From contig NZ_PSZO01000003.1 in NCBI RefSeq assembly GCF_004335975.1, positions 1 through 64,000 of the forward strand: a stretch of 64,000 nucleotides of DNA. Direction: 5' to 3'. The stretch is from Mycoplasma marinum (GTDB lineage Bacteria; Bacillota_I; Bacilli_A; Mycoplasmatales; Metamycoplasmataceae). Positions 9,634 through 22,300 of this stretch are shown one piece after another (within the stretch, counting starts at the first letter, position 1; each line of letters opens with the position of its first letter). The notes under the pieces are model-generated. The model searched no databases and had not been told where the DNA came from. It saw only the letters and a program-made list of their open reading frames with translations. Made by a program: the position numbers and the translations under genes.

Positions 9634-10819
9634 TATTTTTTACCTTTCTTTTAACAAAGTTATTAATGTTGTTACTTGATTTTAATAATATAATTATATT
9701 AAATATAATATTTATTCCCAAACAAAATGAAAATATTAAGATTGAGAACATATCAACCGATAAGAAGTTAGAGGCAAAAATATTAAAGTTTTTTGATGAA
9801 ATAACATATGTAATAACAAATTGAGAAGTAGCCATTATAGAGAGTGAAATTAAGAAGACTATATAAGACATAGTATTGAATCCGCTATTAGATGCAAATA
9901 TAATATTTACAATAATAAAAATTAGAATTAGAATTACCACAAAGAATAAATCAGAACTTCTATCAACAAATTTGTTGTGATTTAAGAACAAAGTAGAAAT
10001 ACCCAATGTGATTAGCATTATAATTCCACTAGTAATTTCAAAAATACTTGAGTTGATTTTATTCATTTTAACTAGTATGCCCAATAGCAACATTAATAAG
10101 CCACCTGTAATAACAACTCATAATTCAAGTCAATTAATCTTTATATAACCCAAAATATTAATCGCTGTTATATATTGCAAACCAATATTTATTATGAAAA
10201 ATATTGATATTCAAACATTTGGATTTATTTTTTTATGACTATAAATTGAATTTTTTATTTCTTCCAATCCAAAATTAGATATTTTATTAATGAAACTACT
10301 ATTTAAAAATGATGAAATCAATAATAAAATGATAATAATAGCTGAAAAATAAATATATCCATGTTCAAATTTAGAAATAAGAAAACTTGTATAAGGCAGA
10401 AATATCAGCGGAATGATAAATAACAAACTCCTTAATTTAACACCGCTAACAAAAATCATGAATAAACAGTATATTATTATGCACAAACTCCAAATTATAT
10501 TATCAACAATCAAAAATATATTTGGTTTCACAAAATAAAGCAATATAAAAGTTGTTGATCACAAAATTAAGAAAAATAGATTCAATGTCAACCTATATGA
10601 ATACTTACCCATTCCAAAAACATTCAAAATAATCACAGTTATAATAACTTGGAATATTAATGTTGCTGAAATTGTCAATGAATAATGCTCAAATTTTGTA
10701 ATAGAAATTGATTTATATCCAAAAAATGAATAAGTTGTAAAAATGACCAACATAATTAAAAACGTAATAGTATTAAAGGCTATATTTTTTACAAATAAAT
10801 TGCTACTTCTACTCTTCAT
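9626..10819 (-). CDS. Polytopic membrane protein of the F1-like cluster (397 aa)
   Basis: A single reading frame once UGA is Trp (three or more sites). It encodes about 12 hydrophobic segments spread along 397 residues, with one hydrophilic break near 185-205 (EEIKNSIYSHKKINPN) and a basic tail (NNFVKRKVKNNE). No transporter motif is visible. The start at 10819 has GGAGGTGTG about 8 nt upstream, inside the last codons of the preceding gene. It is one of two membrane proteins between the giant surface proteins and the ATPase subunits, so it may form the membrane part of the machine in place of F0. Confidence 0.7.
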
Positions 10820-10820
10820 T

Positions 10821-11924
10821 TTACACACCTCCTTTAAATATAGATAATGTAATTATTGAAATAATTTTAAAAACATCCATAGTGTCCTCATATTTAATAA
10901 TATAAGTGTTTTGACCAATTAATTGTCAATCAATATTATTGTTTTTAGAAATTATGCCAATTTGATCTTTGTTGCTAAATTTAACTAATAACTCTTTATT
11001 ATTTTTAACTTTAAATTCTGTTTTATTGTGAATGTCATATAGAGTATTATTTAAACTTTTAAATATTGGTAAATTATTTTTACTGAAAAAGTTTAAAACT
11101 AGTCATAAACCACCTCTTTTTTTGAATGTGAAATAAACAGGCAAGAAATAAGCTGATTTAAAACTTAAAAGCATAAAAATTATCGTTGTAAGTGATCACA
11201 ATGCAGTTAGAACAAGAATTGGATACAAGTGCTCATTACCTTCACTTGGCAAGGTGTTAATAAAGATTAAAATGATAATTGATGATGCATATAAAAATAC
11301 ATTAATGATTAGACAAGGTAAAGATAGATTGATATTTTCAACTTTGCAAACTTTTTTATAAACATCTTTTTTTAGCACTTTACCCTTTAAAAATAAAATA
11401 TTGTTAGTAATTTCAATTTTGCTGTAGTTTAACTTTAATTTGTAGAATTCATTACCATCATATTTTTCACTAAAATCATGTTCTGCTTTGTTTTTATTTT
11501 TGCTTAAATCAATAAGTCCGAAGTAACAAGAATAAATAATTATTGTAATAGAAATACAAACACTTAATTGCGGAGAATAATTATAGTTATATTGTCTATT
11601 ATTTTTAATCAAATCATAAATTATGATAAACGCCAGAAATAACATTGGGATCGATATTAATTTTAAAAATAAATATAAAATATTTGCACCCTTATTCTTG
11701 AAGGCTCTAGTTAAAATTATCAAAGAAATTAAAATAATTATAATTGACAATGCGATTAATATATACGAAATATAGTTTTGAGGTACTAGAAAGTAGTTAT
11801 CATAATGAATATTTTTAAATATTAAAAATATTTCACAAATTAATACCCAAATCATAATTAATATACCAATAAAAGAGTTATATGCTTTTCTATTTATGGA
11901 TATTTTATTAAAATAATTAAACAT
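10821..11924 (-). CDS. Polytopic membrane protein of the F1-like cluster (367 aa)
   Basis: The 367-aa protein has about four membrane helices in its first 140 residues, a hydrophilic loop of about 55 residues, two more helices (about 197-250) and a soluble C-terminal domain of about 100 residues (FSNKDQIGIISKNNN). The C-terminal domain could contact the cytoplasmic ATPase head. The start at 11924 follows GGAGGAAAC, which is embedded in the 3' end of the giant-protein gene; the two genes overlap by 8 nt. No family recognised. Confidence 0.7.
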
Positions 11925-14900
11925 GTTTCCTCCTTGATAATTTAATGCTAATGGCAACAATCATTATTAAAAATAAAATACATGAAGCAAATCCAATAAT
12001 TGTATAAGAAACATATCTATTTTTAGCTTGTAATTGGTTTTGGTTGAAAGTTATTGCATCGTTTCAAGAATTTAGTGTTTGCAGTGAAAAATGTAGGTTA
12101 CTTATATAATCATCCGCTGCTACATTAGATACTTTTTGATATAAAGTGCCGCTTTTACCAATATAATTAACATCTTTTAAAATAGATAAATCTTTTGAAA
12201 AAATAACATTATCTCTAGTTGATATTTCAATATTTACAAAAATATTATTTTTAGTTTGAACCTTAACAACCTTAGTTTTTTTATTATCAAAAATATCTAA
12301 AATTGAAACCCCATTAAAATCACCTAATTTAGAACCAGATAAAATAGCACTATTGGCATTAGAATACTCTTTTGGTGGTATTAAAACATATGAGTTGTAG
12401 AATTTAGTAATTCCACCAACAAATGTTGTATATTGGATTTCATCATAAATATCATTCGGAATATAATAATTACCATCCTTAAATATAAAATTATATATTT
12501 TTGAATTAAACATAAAAGAAGTTGAATTATCGATATTTTTAGAAGTTAACTTTTTGAATTGGTCAACTTGAATGGGGTTTTTAGAAGTTCAAATATTATC
12601 CAAAATCTTAACAGAAGTTAAATAATTATTCTGGATAATATCTTTTGTTAGATTCTCATTAGTAAAATATGTACCATTATTTGAAACATATTTTATTTTT
12701 TTAGCATCATCGGAACTTAGTTTTCAATATCATTTACCTTTAATTAATATTGACGGTATTTTTCTAATTACTCCATCATCATTAACTAATAAAAACCTAG
12801 ATTCTCATGGTCTATTAATTTCTAAGAATTTATTTTTTTCCAAAATAAATGAAGTGGGATGCACTGAAAATGTTTTTGCTTTATTTAAAACATATTCTCA
12901 CTTTGTATAGTATTTAATACCATTATCCACAGTGACATACTTAATATTGCTCAAATCATAATTTCAAATAGTTTCACCATTCTTTAATGCGATTCCATAT
13001 TCTACATCATCAACAATAATTTTTAGATTTTTATGTTTTATGAAATCATTATGAGTTGGTGGAACTGGTAAATAATAATTTGTATCAGTTGGAGTTATCT
13101 CAGAAATTTTACTCACCTCAGAAACAAATGCAAAATCTTTTGGAGGTATATTATTTATTGAAGTATAGTATTTACCCAATGAATAATATTTTATATCCGA
13201 TTCCTTAAGATTTCCTTCGAAATTTCAATGTGGTTTTCCTTTATATATGAAAAAACCACCATAATTTTTTGAATCAACACTGACAAATTTATCGCCAATT
13301 AATTTACCTTCATTATTTATAACTGGTTGTTGGATAGAAGGTAATGTTGTTTTCTTTAATTCATTATAATCCGACTTATCAACGTGCGAATTATCAAATT
13401 CACTTACTTTATTAGTTTGAATTTGACTTAAATTCATTTTCTGCATAACATTTTTAAATGAAGTGAACAAATGATAAATTCCATTTTTAATATAATAATA
13501 CTTAGATTGGTAGTATTTTGGATTATCAATAATATATTTTGATTTGAATATTATTACATTTGAAGGGTCCCCATCAATGAATATTTTTGGAGCTATTTTG
13601 TTATTAATGGAAAATTGTGTATTTATTTTTGGGAAAGATCCCATAATTTTAGGGGTATAAGCAATTTGGTCTAAGGTGATTAAATCATCATTAGAAATTG
13701 AGTTATCACTTTGATACTTATGCGTTATATATTTATTTTTATCCTTGTAATACGCAAAAATATCTTTTGGACTAATGCCTGCTGTAAAATAATCTCAATA
13801 TAATTTACCTTCCAAATAAAATGATTTAATAAATTTGTTATCAACATGCAACATTGTAAAATCATTGAGAATTTGATCATAACGTGGAGAGATAATCTTC
13901 TTGAAAACCTGACTAAAATTTGGGGATAATATTACTTTATTATTACTTTTATCAATCTGACCATATAAAAATTTAGTTGGAAATTTTGATAATGTGTAAT
14001 TTTTAGCATCAACAATTACAGATACATTCTTTTTCATGGTACTTTTCTTTTTATAAAAATCCATTCATAATTTTGAATGCGCTATTTTATCAAGCAATTT
14101 TAAATTGCTTGATGTGTAATAACTTGCAATATCAATACTTTGCAAAGAATCCAAATTAGAAATATATTGTCCGTCATTTGGATCTCCTGTTAATATTATA
14201 TGTCCTTTAAAACTCAAGGAGGTGTCACCATATACTTTTATAGTCTTTAAGCTGGATAAATCACCAATTCATGATAGATAAAATATATTTGAATAATAGT
14301 TATAGTCATTTCTGTCAAATGTTGTTGAACCAAAATTAAGTTTGCTTGTATTTGATAGGAAGCTAATTATGACAAGATTGGAAATAGAGTTTCTTTGTCC
14401 CTCTCATTGATCACCAAATAAATTAATACTTATAGTGGGATTTATTCTATTCCTAAAAGATGCGATTAAGTCTTGGAATTTTGAAACGGTCAACCCTTTA
14501 ATAGAAGATGGTGGACTAATCTTGCTCAAATCAAATAGAGTTATAAAAGATTGTTCAATACCCAAATCATTAGTCTCTTTTAAAAAACTTAATGCTTGAT
14601 TGAGATTTACCTTCTCGTCATTTGTGATTTGAAATTCTTTTGTATTTGCAATGCTTTGTTTATTTGTTAGTATAAAATTAGTTTTTTGGAAGCCGCCGTG
14701 AACATCAGGAATAAAATCTTTGAATTGTTCATTATCATCATTTACTCATCATTCTAAATTTCAATTGGATAATGGATACTTTAGTTGGATAGAATTTAAA
14801 TTCGGAACATACAGAAAGCTATTATCTTTATTTGAATTTGATGAAAAATAATCTCAAATTATTTTTCCTGCACCTATTTCTAAATTGAAATTACTTTTTG

Positions 14901-15552
14901 ACTTTTGAACTATTTTATTGGAAAGTTGTTTCGTTCTAAAAATTTTTTTATAATCGTCAGAAATTAACTTAACTTGACCAATGTATCTAATACTATCTTT
15001 AACTTTTTGAGAAATTTTTATGTCTTTGATAAGTGAGGGTTTGTCTAAAACAATTTCCAAACCAATATTCTTGTTGGAAAAATTGTTTTTAATAATTAAT
15101 GAATGATCTTTATTTTCATCAAAATTATTATCAGAAATACCGTAATTATTAGTTTGTGAAGATTCTATTTTATCATTCTCATTATAAGGATTGTCATAAT
15201 TTATACTTTTTAATTTATATGGGACATTTTTATTTGAGGCATCAATAATTTGTAATTCTTTAATAATAAGTTCTTTACTGTCTAAATTGGAAAAACCTGT
15301 AACTGATACTCTTGAAATTTTCCCCAGTGAAACTAAGGAATCAATTGTATTTATAGAAGAATCATCCTTGTATAATTTTTCCATATCAGATTCTGTAATT
15401 GAATTAGTGCTGGAATAGTGGTTAACTCCATTCTTTAAATAATGAGAGGATAAATTAATTTGTTGCTGTTTTGTAGCATTAGAAGATATGCAAAAAAACA
15501 TTGCTAATATTGTTATTATTACTCCAAAAAATGTGTAAAATATTTTTTTCAT
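11917..15552 (-). CDS. Giant surface protein 1 of the F1-like cluster (1211 aa)
   Basis: One open frame of 1212 codons with many UGA-Trp. The N-terminus is a signal/anchor (MKKIFYTFFGVIITILAMFF). The ectodomain follows and a C-terminal membrane helix (about 1180-1203) ends in a basic tail (SRRKHV). The ectodomain has an N-terminal domain with a galactose-binding-like flavour (ELIIKELQIIDASNKNVPY). It then has at least five copies of a module with Gly/Lys-x-x-Trp-(N/D), then Ile-Lys-Tyr-x, then Gly-x-Tyr-Tyr-Thr (for example NGETIWNY, IKYV, KYYTKWE). The same module occurs in giant protein 2. The start is 1 nt after the previous stop, with GAGGG in the overlapping codons. Confidence 0.85.
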
Positions 15553-15553
15553 A

Positions 15554-18526
15554 TTACCCTCTTTTCTTTTTAATTAAAATATAGATACTAGCTAAAGCTA
15601 AAATAGAAATAAGACCTATAAATATAAAAGCAAATATTTTGATAGGTAAATTATTATCTAATATTAAATCCTTTTTCTCTTCTCTTTTTTTGGCACCTAA
15701 ATTGCTTATGTCTGCCTTCACATCAGACCATTCTTTATTTTCATCGAAATTTACTTTAGGTATGGTTGTGTAGTATTCAACTTCATTATTTATGTTTTTG
15801 CTCATAAATTTTATTCTTTTTACCAAATCATCATTAGAAATACTTCAAACTAATCCACTATTTGAATCTTTATCGTTTATTGCATTGAAAATTATTTTCT
15901 TTAATCCATCATGTATTTTCAATTTTTGGTTTATTGAAGTTGGCGGATTAATTTTCTTAATATCAGGTTTAAATAAAGTCTCAGTATAGCTTTGTATCTC
16001 CCTTAAGTTAAGCGGAAAATTATTAGAGAAATATTTTGCATTTTTGATTGAAGTATAAAATTGATTTGTTTCCGTTTTTCCTTTAATACTTGTTGTAATA
16101 AATTGGTAATGAATTTTAGAAATATCCATTAAAACACCATTTTTGGATAATCAATGTATATTAGAGTCATTAATTTTCCTGAAATACTTAACATTATCAA
16201 CAACTATATACTCGTTTGACATTATTAAATCAAAATTACCCTTATTGAAGAATGGTTTTAACAAAGATGATTTCTCTAAATTTGATATTTGTATGTTCTT
16301 CTCTTTAATAACGGTTGATAATCCAGTAGGTAGAACATTATATTTTTTCATTATTTCATCAATTGACATCGCATAATAATTGCCGTCTGCATCAACAAAT
16401 TTAATATCTTCAATAGAAATATTTTTATCTCTAAAATCTCATATTAACTTACCATTATTTAGACCAACATTTATAACAAATGATTGATTATTACTCATTA
16501 TACTAATTGTATAATGAGAAGCATCCACAATTGATGGATGTATAATTTTTTTGATTCTTGGTAAAAAAGATCTGTGCGATATATATATTTTTGATTTGTC
16601 CTTAAGGTTCGAAGGTATTAATTCTCAGTTAGTGTAATATTTTTTAACGCCATTTTCGCTAATTATATATTTAATTTTCGAAATTGGAAATTGGAAGTAA
16701 AATTTATTCTCTCTTAAAAATAAACCAATATTTTTCCCATCAATATTCACAAAGGGGTGTTGAATCATTTTTTTTATGTAATCACTGGAATTAATATTTT
16801 TGCTAATAAAATCAATCACATCTTTATGTTTAACGATGTTATATAGCCTATTTTTGATATCTTTGTCGATATTTAAATTTTGTGTCATAGGTACTTCGGG
16901 AAGTTCGATGAAATCTTTAATATCTAATCCGGATTTCTTTAATAAATTAAGGCTAGAAAATATTACACCATCTTTTTGTGAATAATATTTAAATTTATCA
17001 ATACTATTTGGCATTATTTCTTTATATACACTTAAGGGGAACATATATTTAGATATATTATTATTAAAATAAGGTTTTAGTTCTATTGCATTATTATAAA
17101 ATACCTTTTGATTTGGATTTGAAGCAAAGGAATTATTATTGATCAGTAATTTGTGTCAATTTTTTAATGAAGAAATATTTCTATAATAAGAAATATTGTA
17201 TTTTTCAAAATCTTCCTTTGTTAATAACTTGGAATTTGTCCAAAAGTGTTTCAAATCACTACTAGCAAATTTTATCTCTTTTGGATCAATATCTCAATAT
17301 AGCATATTATTTTGTAAAAATCTTGATTTTGATAAACCATCTAGGTAAATAACATCCCCTAAAAGTTTAAAACTTTCTTCAGAATTCATCTTAGAAATAT
17401 CAGTTTCAAGATTAATCGATTTATTAAATAATAAATTAGCTTGTTGCTTCGTTTTAATGTATAAATCAGGAATAATTGTTTTAGATACCCTTACATTGTT
17501 TGGCTTAAGTATTGTATAATAACCACCATTTACAGGATTGCAGTATTTAACTTTTGATAAGATATTTAGCGGAACATCTCACATGAAAGAATTCTCGTAT
17601 AAAACTTTAGGGTATTTAATATCATCTATTGAAATATACTTTTGATCATTGTTTTTCAAATTCAAAAAATGAATTTGTGAGCCAATCTTTTTAGTTAAAA
17701 TAATGCCGCCATTTTGCTCTATTTTAACATCCGTATTAATTAATTTACCTTGAGAAATATTATTTCTTGATAATTTTAATTCAAACCCTTTTGGCTTATT
17801 TGCATATCAAAATTGATCTTCATTAAATCCATTAAACATTGATTTTATAACTCCATCAAAATAGAGAACTTTTGATAAATCTATATTTATAAGCTTTCTT
17901 GAAGTAAAAATATTTTCACTCATTGAAATTGGTTTTGATAATGAATTTTTTGGATAATTAATAATTTTTATATATTCTAAATCTGACAAATTATTTATTC
18001 ATGTAAAATCATTTTTATCCATAATTTGTAGAGAATCATTTGAATTTGTTGAATTATCTTTTATTGTTAAGCTTTGCAAGTTTTTTAAAATGCTCATAAA
18101 ATCTAAATCCATTAAATTAATACCATCAAAATTACTTGATGAAAGATTCAATGAGTTTTTTAAACCAACAAGATTTTTATTCACATATTCTTTATTTTTA
18201 TATTTTAATTTAATAAGTAAATCTTTTTTATCGCCCTCATTTAATTTTAGGGCATCATTTTCATTTAAAACTGAATTATCGCCAATTGCTTTGTATATGC
18301 TATATAGAGCATGACCACCATTTTTCCTTGTTTTTTCCATAAAAGTTTTAAATGAAGATGCATATGAGGAAGAAGAAATATTTTTGCTAGATAAAGAACG
18401 CATTTCACTATTAAAAGTTGTTATTTTATCCTTGCTACTATTTCCAATACTATAGAAATACCCAAAAATAAAGAAGGGAACACATAGTAAAAATAGTGTT
18501 GATATGTATTTTAATATTTTTTTCAT
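15554..18526 (-). CDS. Giant surface protein 2 of the F1-like cluster (990 aa)
   Basis: One frame of 991 codons with UGA-Trp. It starts with a membrane segment (KYISTLFLLCVPFFIFGYFY) and ends with another (about 955-980) plus the tail LIKKKRG. Residues about 110-220 look leucine-rich-repeat-like (ILKNLQSLTIKD, LSDLEYIKIIN, SRKLINIDLS). The middle carries at least four copies of the W-IKY-GYYT module shared with giant protein 1 (for example NGKLIWDF, IKFVDADGNYY). An AAGGGGAT site precedes the ATG. Most of the protein would be outside the cell. The ligand is unknown. Confidence 0.85.
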
Positions 18527-18546
18527 AATAATCCCCTTCCTTAATT

Positions 18547-19383
18547 TTATTTACCTCTTATTTTTTTTGCTAAGATTCACGATAATAATGCAACTACAAA
18601 TACAGCTATAAATGAGATTATTGCATAGTAAACAATTGATATATCTTTACTTTCCAAATCTTTAACTGTTATATTTTTTAATAGTTGTTTTGATCCATCT
18701 TCAAAGAAGAAATGTGAATCTGGTTTAAATGTTATTTGAATTTTATCTCCGTTGGAAATATTCAATGATGTTTTCATATCATTAATTATTTCCGTATTTG
18801 CTAAACGACCATTTACAGTAATGAAGACTTTGATGTGGTTTTTATTAATATAATTTCATTCATCTTCAGGGATTGATAATGTTGCATTACTATTAAAACC
18901 TAATAATTCAAATTTTCTCTCCACAATACTTTCAATAACTGAATCTTTAATTATTTGCTCGCTATTAAATACTTTAACAGAAGCCATATCAGAATCCTTA
19001 ACGATGATAGCTTTATTAAATAAACTACTTAATTTAATGCTTATTTTTGATCCCGGTAAAATATTTTGCAATAAAACAGGAGAAAAATCAGAACCATTTA
19101 CAGAGAAGTTAAATTTTATATATTTTCTTAATAATTTCATATCTTGATTTTCCACAAAAGTAAAATTACCAGTTGAATTTTGTTTGAAATTATTAATATT
19201 AATCATATCCTTGGCATCAATAATTTTATTCAAAATATTGTATTCAGGTGACTTGATCACCTTAATGTTATTATCAACATCAAAATAATTTGAATTTATC
19301 GATGTTATAATAATCTGAATCTTCATCAATGCAGAACCAGAATCATTTATGAATTTATTTTCGTTAAATAAATTAGAATTAAT
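18547..19383 (-). pseudogene. Out-of-frame C-terminal part of giant surface protein 3
   Basis: This frame is open from 19383 to a TAA at 18547-18549. It continues the giant-3 pattern without a start of its own: SNLFNENKFINDSGSAL, a GDKIQITFKPD repeat motif, a membrane helix (IVYYAIISFIAVFVVALLSW) and a basic tail AKKIRGK. Giants 1 and 2 both end in the same helix-plus-basic-tail way. So this is the displaced end of the 19347-28151 gene, in a +1/-2 relation. If the shift is real, the anchor is lost or this part is only made by frameshifting. Confidence 0.75.
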
Positions 19384-22300
19384 TTAATTGAACCATCCGC
19401 ATATGTTAATTTAATTTCTTCCTTGAATTTATCGTTTTTCACTATTTCTGGATCAAATATTAAACCATTTTTATCAATCTTTAATATTACTCTATCGCTA
19501 AAAATTATCCCATCTATTTTATTCAATAAATTAGAAGCTTTAATTTCATTAGTAGAAATTTCATTAGTAAATTCCCTGTGTGAAGATGAATCCATGAATG
19601 AAATAATGTAACCATTTTTTGCCCTTATTTTTAGGTAAACAACATCACCATTCGAAAGATTTTTTGGTAAGTATTTTTGGTTACTTCACGAATTTGCTCC
19701 TTGTCTTTTTACAAAATAAGTCACATCAATCTTATTGATATCATGCAATCAATTCATAACAATTGAAGCAGTTCCGTTTGTTTTTCCTTCTATTTGTATT
19801 TTATTAGGAACTTGAATACCAACTATTTCATGCATTCCAGAAATAACAAAAGAAGTTGTAATATTCTGTGTTAGTGTTCCGTTAGGCAATAGGATAATTT
19901 TATTTTGTGTGTCTCTAAGAAGTAAAGAAATAGTTATACGCTGATTATTTTTAACGATAAGTTTAGTAGCCGGGTTAACATATTCTTTACCATCAATATA
20001 AACGTGTACATCAATTCCAAGTTTATTATAGTAATCAACTGTATGTGGTAATAAAATACAATCTATACCTGATATAGAAAATGGAATTTTTGAATTTAAA
20101 ATTGGTGTTTTTGATAATATTAATTTATCAATTTTATTTAATTTTATTTCTGTTTTATTTATATTTGATGCAGTAAAAATATAATCCCTACTCAATTCAT
20201 TTACATAATTTTTATTCTGGTTATTGATATTAAATACAAATCCTGACTTAGTATTTATTTTTAGTTTAATTTTATCACCTATGTTAAATTTACCTGTTTT
20301 ACCAACTTTTTTTAATAGATTAATAAATTCATCGTATGTAAGGTTAGTCCCACTTTCTAAAATATTATTTGAGTCATAAAATGTTATTGTAAACAATAAA
20401 TTACTCTCATCTCTTTTTCAGTCAGAACCTAATATATTATTGATATTAAATAGTATAAAGAAAGTATTTTTGCTCTTTTTATATGAGAAATCCCTCGAAG
20501 ATAACTCTTTAGCGCTGATTGATTTTGAAATATTTTTTATTTTGAATGATGTATTCAAACCTTTTTCATAAATGGCATTATTTTCATCCCTAATTATATT
20601 ATTTGGCACATTAGTTATAAAGTTAAAAATAATGTTTTGCCCATTTTCAATATTGAAAGAATTATTTTCCAATCACTCAAATGCTTTAGCACCATTTTCT
20701 TTTTCTTTTTTAAGGATAACGTGTCCCTGAGAATCAACGATAGAAATGCTAACCAATAAATTCTTTGGAAGATTTTTTAATGAACTAATAGATGATAAAT
20801 CTATGTTTTTATCAACACCCCTTATTGAAGAAGAAACTAATGTTTTTAATATTCAATTCGGGAAATTTATTGTTTCCCTAATATTCTCTAATGATATATT
20901 TTCGATAAATAATTGTTTTGTGGTATTTTGGAAATATTTAGGTTTCTTAGAATTATTAACATTACTTAAATCAAATATTTTTTCACCGTTCTTATTATTT
21001 TCCTCTCAAATTGATGCATATATAACTACATTATAATATTTGGATAAACCATTAATCTCATCACGTAATAATTTTCAATTAATTGTTTGAATACTAGATT
21101 TTTTTCATCCAAAAATATCGTCAATACTTCTAATTAATTTATTGTCAGAGTCATAAATATTAATTGAATAATAAAAATCTTTTTGAGGAGAAAGTGGAAA
21201 GTATTTTTCAGCATTTTTGAAATCAGCTGAAATAGAGCCTTTAAATGATTGAGAACTAACTATTACATCACTACCAGAGGCATTTCAAATACTTGGAGGA
21301 TTAATTTTTTTCAGTGCAAAATTAAAGTCTATATCTCTTGTAATTTTATTTGAATTTATTGAATTTATCAATTTATCATCTTCTACAATAAATTCTACAT
21401 TTTTTGTATTAGATATTACTTCTTGTTCAATTTTAGATATTTTTTGAGCATCTAAGATGCTTATATCTCCAAAATTATAATTTAAGATTCAAACTCCATT
21501 CTCTTTTGTTAAATAGAAGCCTTTTTTATTTGCATCGGCAACATATGATAATTTCATATTATCAAGAATATTACCTTTATCATCAATAAAATTGAAGGAA
21601 GTACTTATAAATCCTTTTCTAATTAAATTAATAAATTCATCAGTTTGGTTTTGTAGGGTATTTTTTAATTCATAATGCTTTAAAACATTAAATTTATTAG
21701 ACACTTCTAGATTCCCAAAATCTGTATCACTATAAATTGTTGGGAATTTACTTATGGCTTCTTTATTAATTATTATTTTATTTGGAAATAAAATATTCAA
21801 GGGATCTGAATCATCATATAATTTGTAATTATTTTCATCTTTTGGAGTTAATACAATTTGAATTGTATCTCCAATATTTAAGTAATTTATATCTAAAGGA
21901 TTTCTAGAAAATAATACACCTTTTTTTAATTCGCCCACACTGTATTTAAACACTTTACCCGTAAAGGTATTTTTTATAAATATTGTCATGATAAGTTTAT
22001 CATTTTTTAAATTGCTAATCATTGAATCTAATTCTGATGTTTCTTTCAATAAAACTTTGTCTTTAAAAATAACTTTGCTAATCAATTCTTTTTGAGTAAT
22101 GTATTTATTATAAATATTTTGAGAAATACCATTAGGCAAATCATTAACAATTATTGATTTTGAATAAACATCATTTGGGTTTGTTACTAAAATACCGTTA
22201 CTATCCAATAACATTGTTGATGGATCAATTATATATTTGTTATGATCTGGATCAATTATAAACTTAACTTTTTCGCCATTTGAAATCGGAGTTTGCAAAA

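Noticed and set aside
9626-10828. Three separate short membrane ORFs (10559-10828, 10211-10543, 9626-10093)
   Set aside because: They share one frame and are separated only by UGA, which is Trp here. They form a single 397-aa gene.
19347-19386. Phase variation by a homopolymer at the giant-3 frameshift
   Set aside because: The interval has only short A and T runs (up to four). No long poly-A or dinucleotide tract of the type used for slippage is present.
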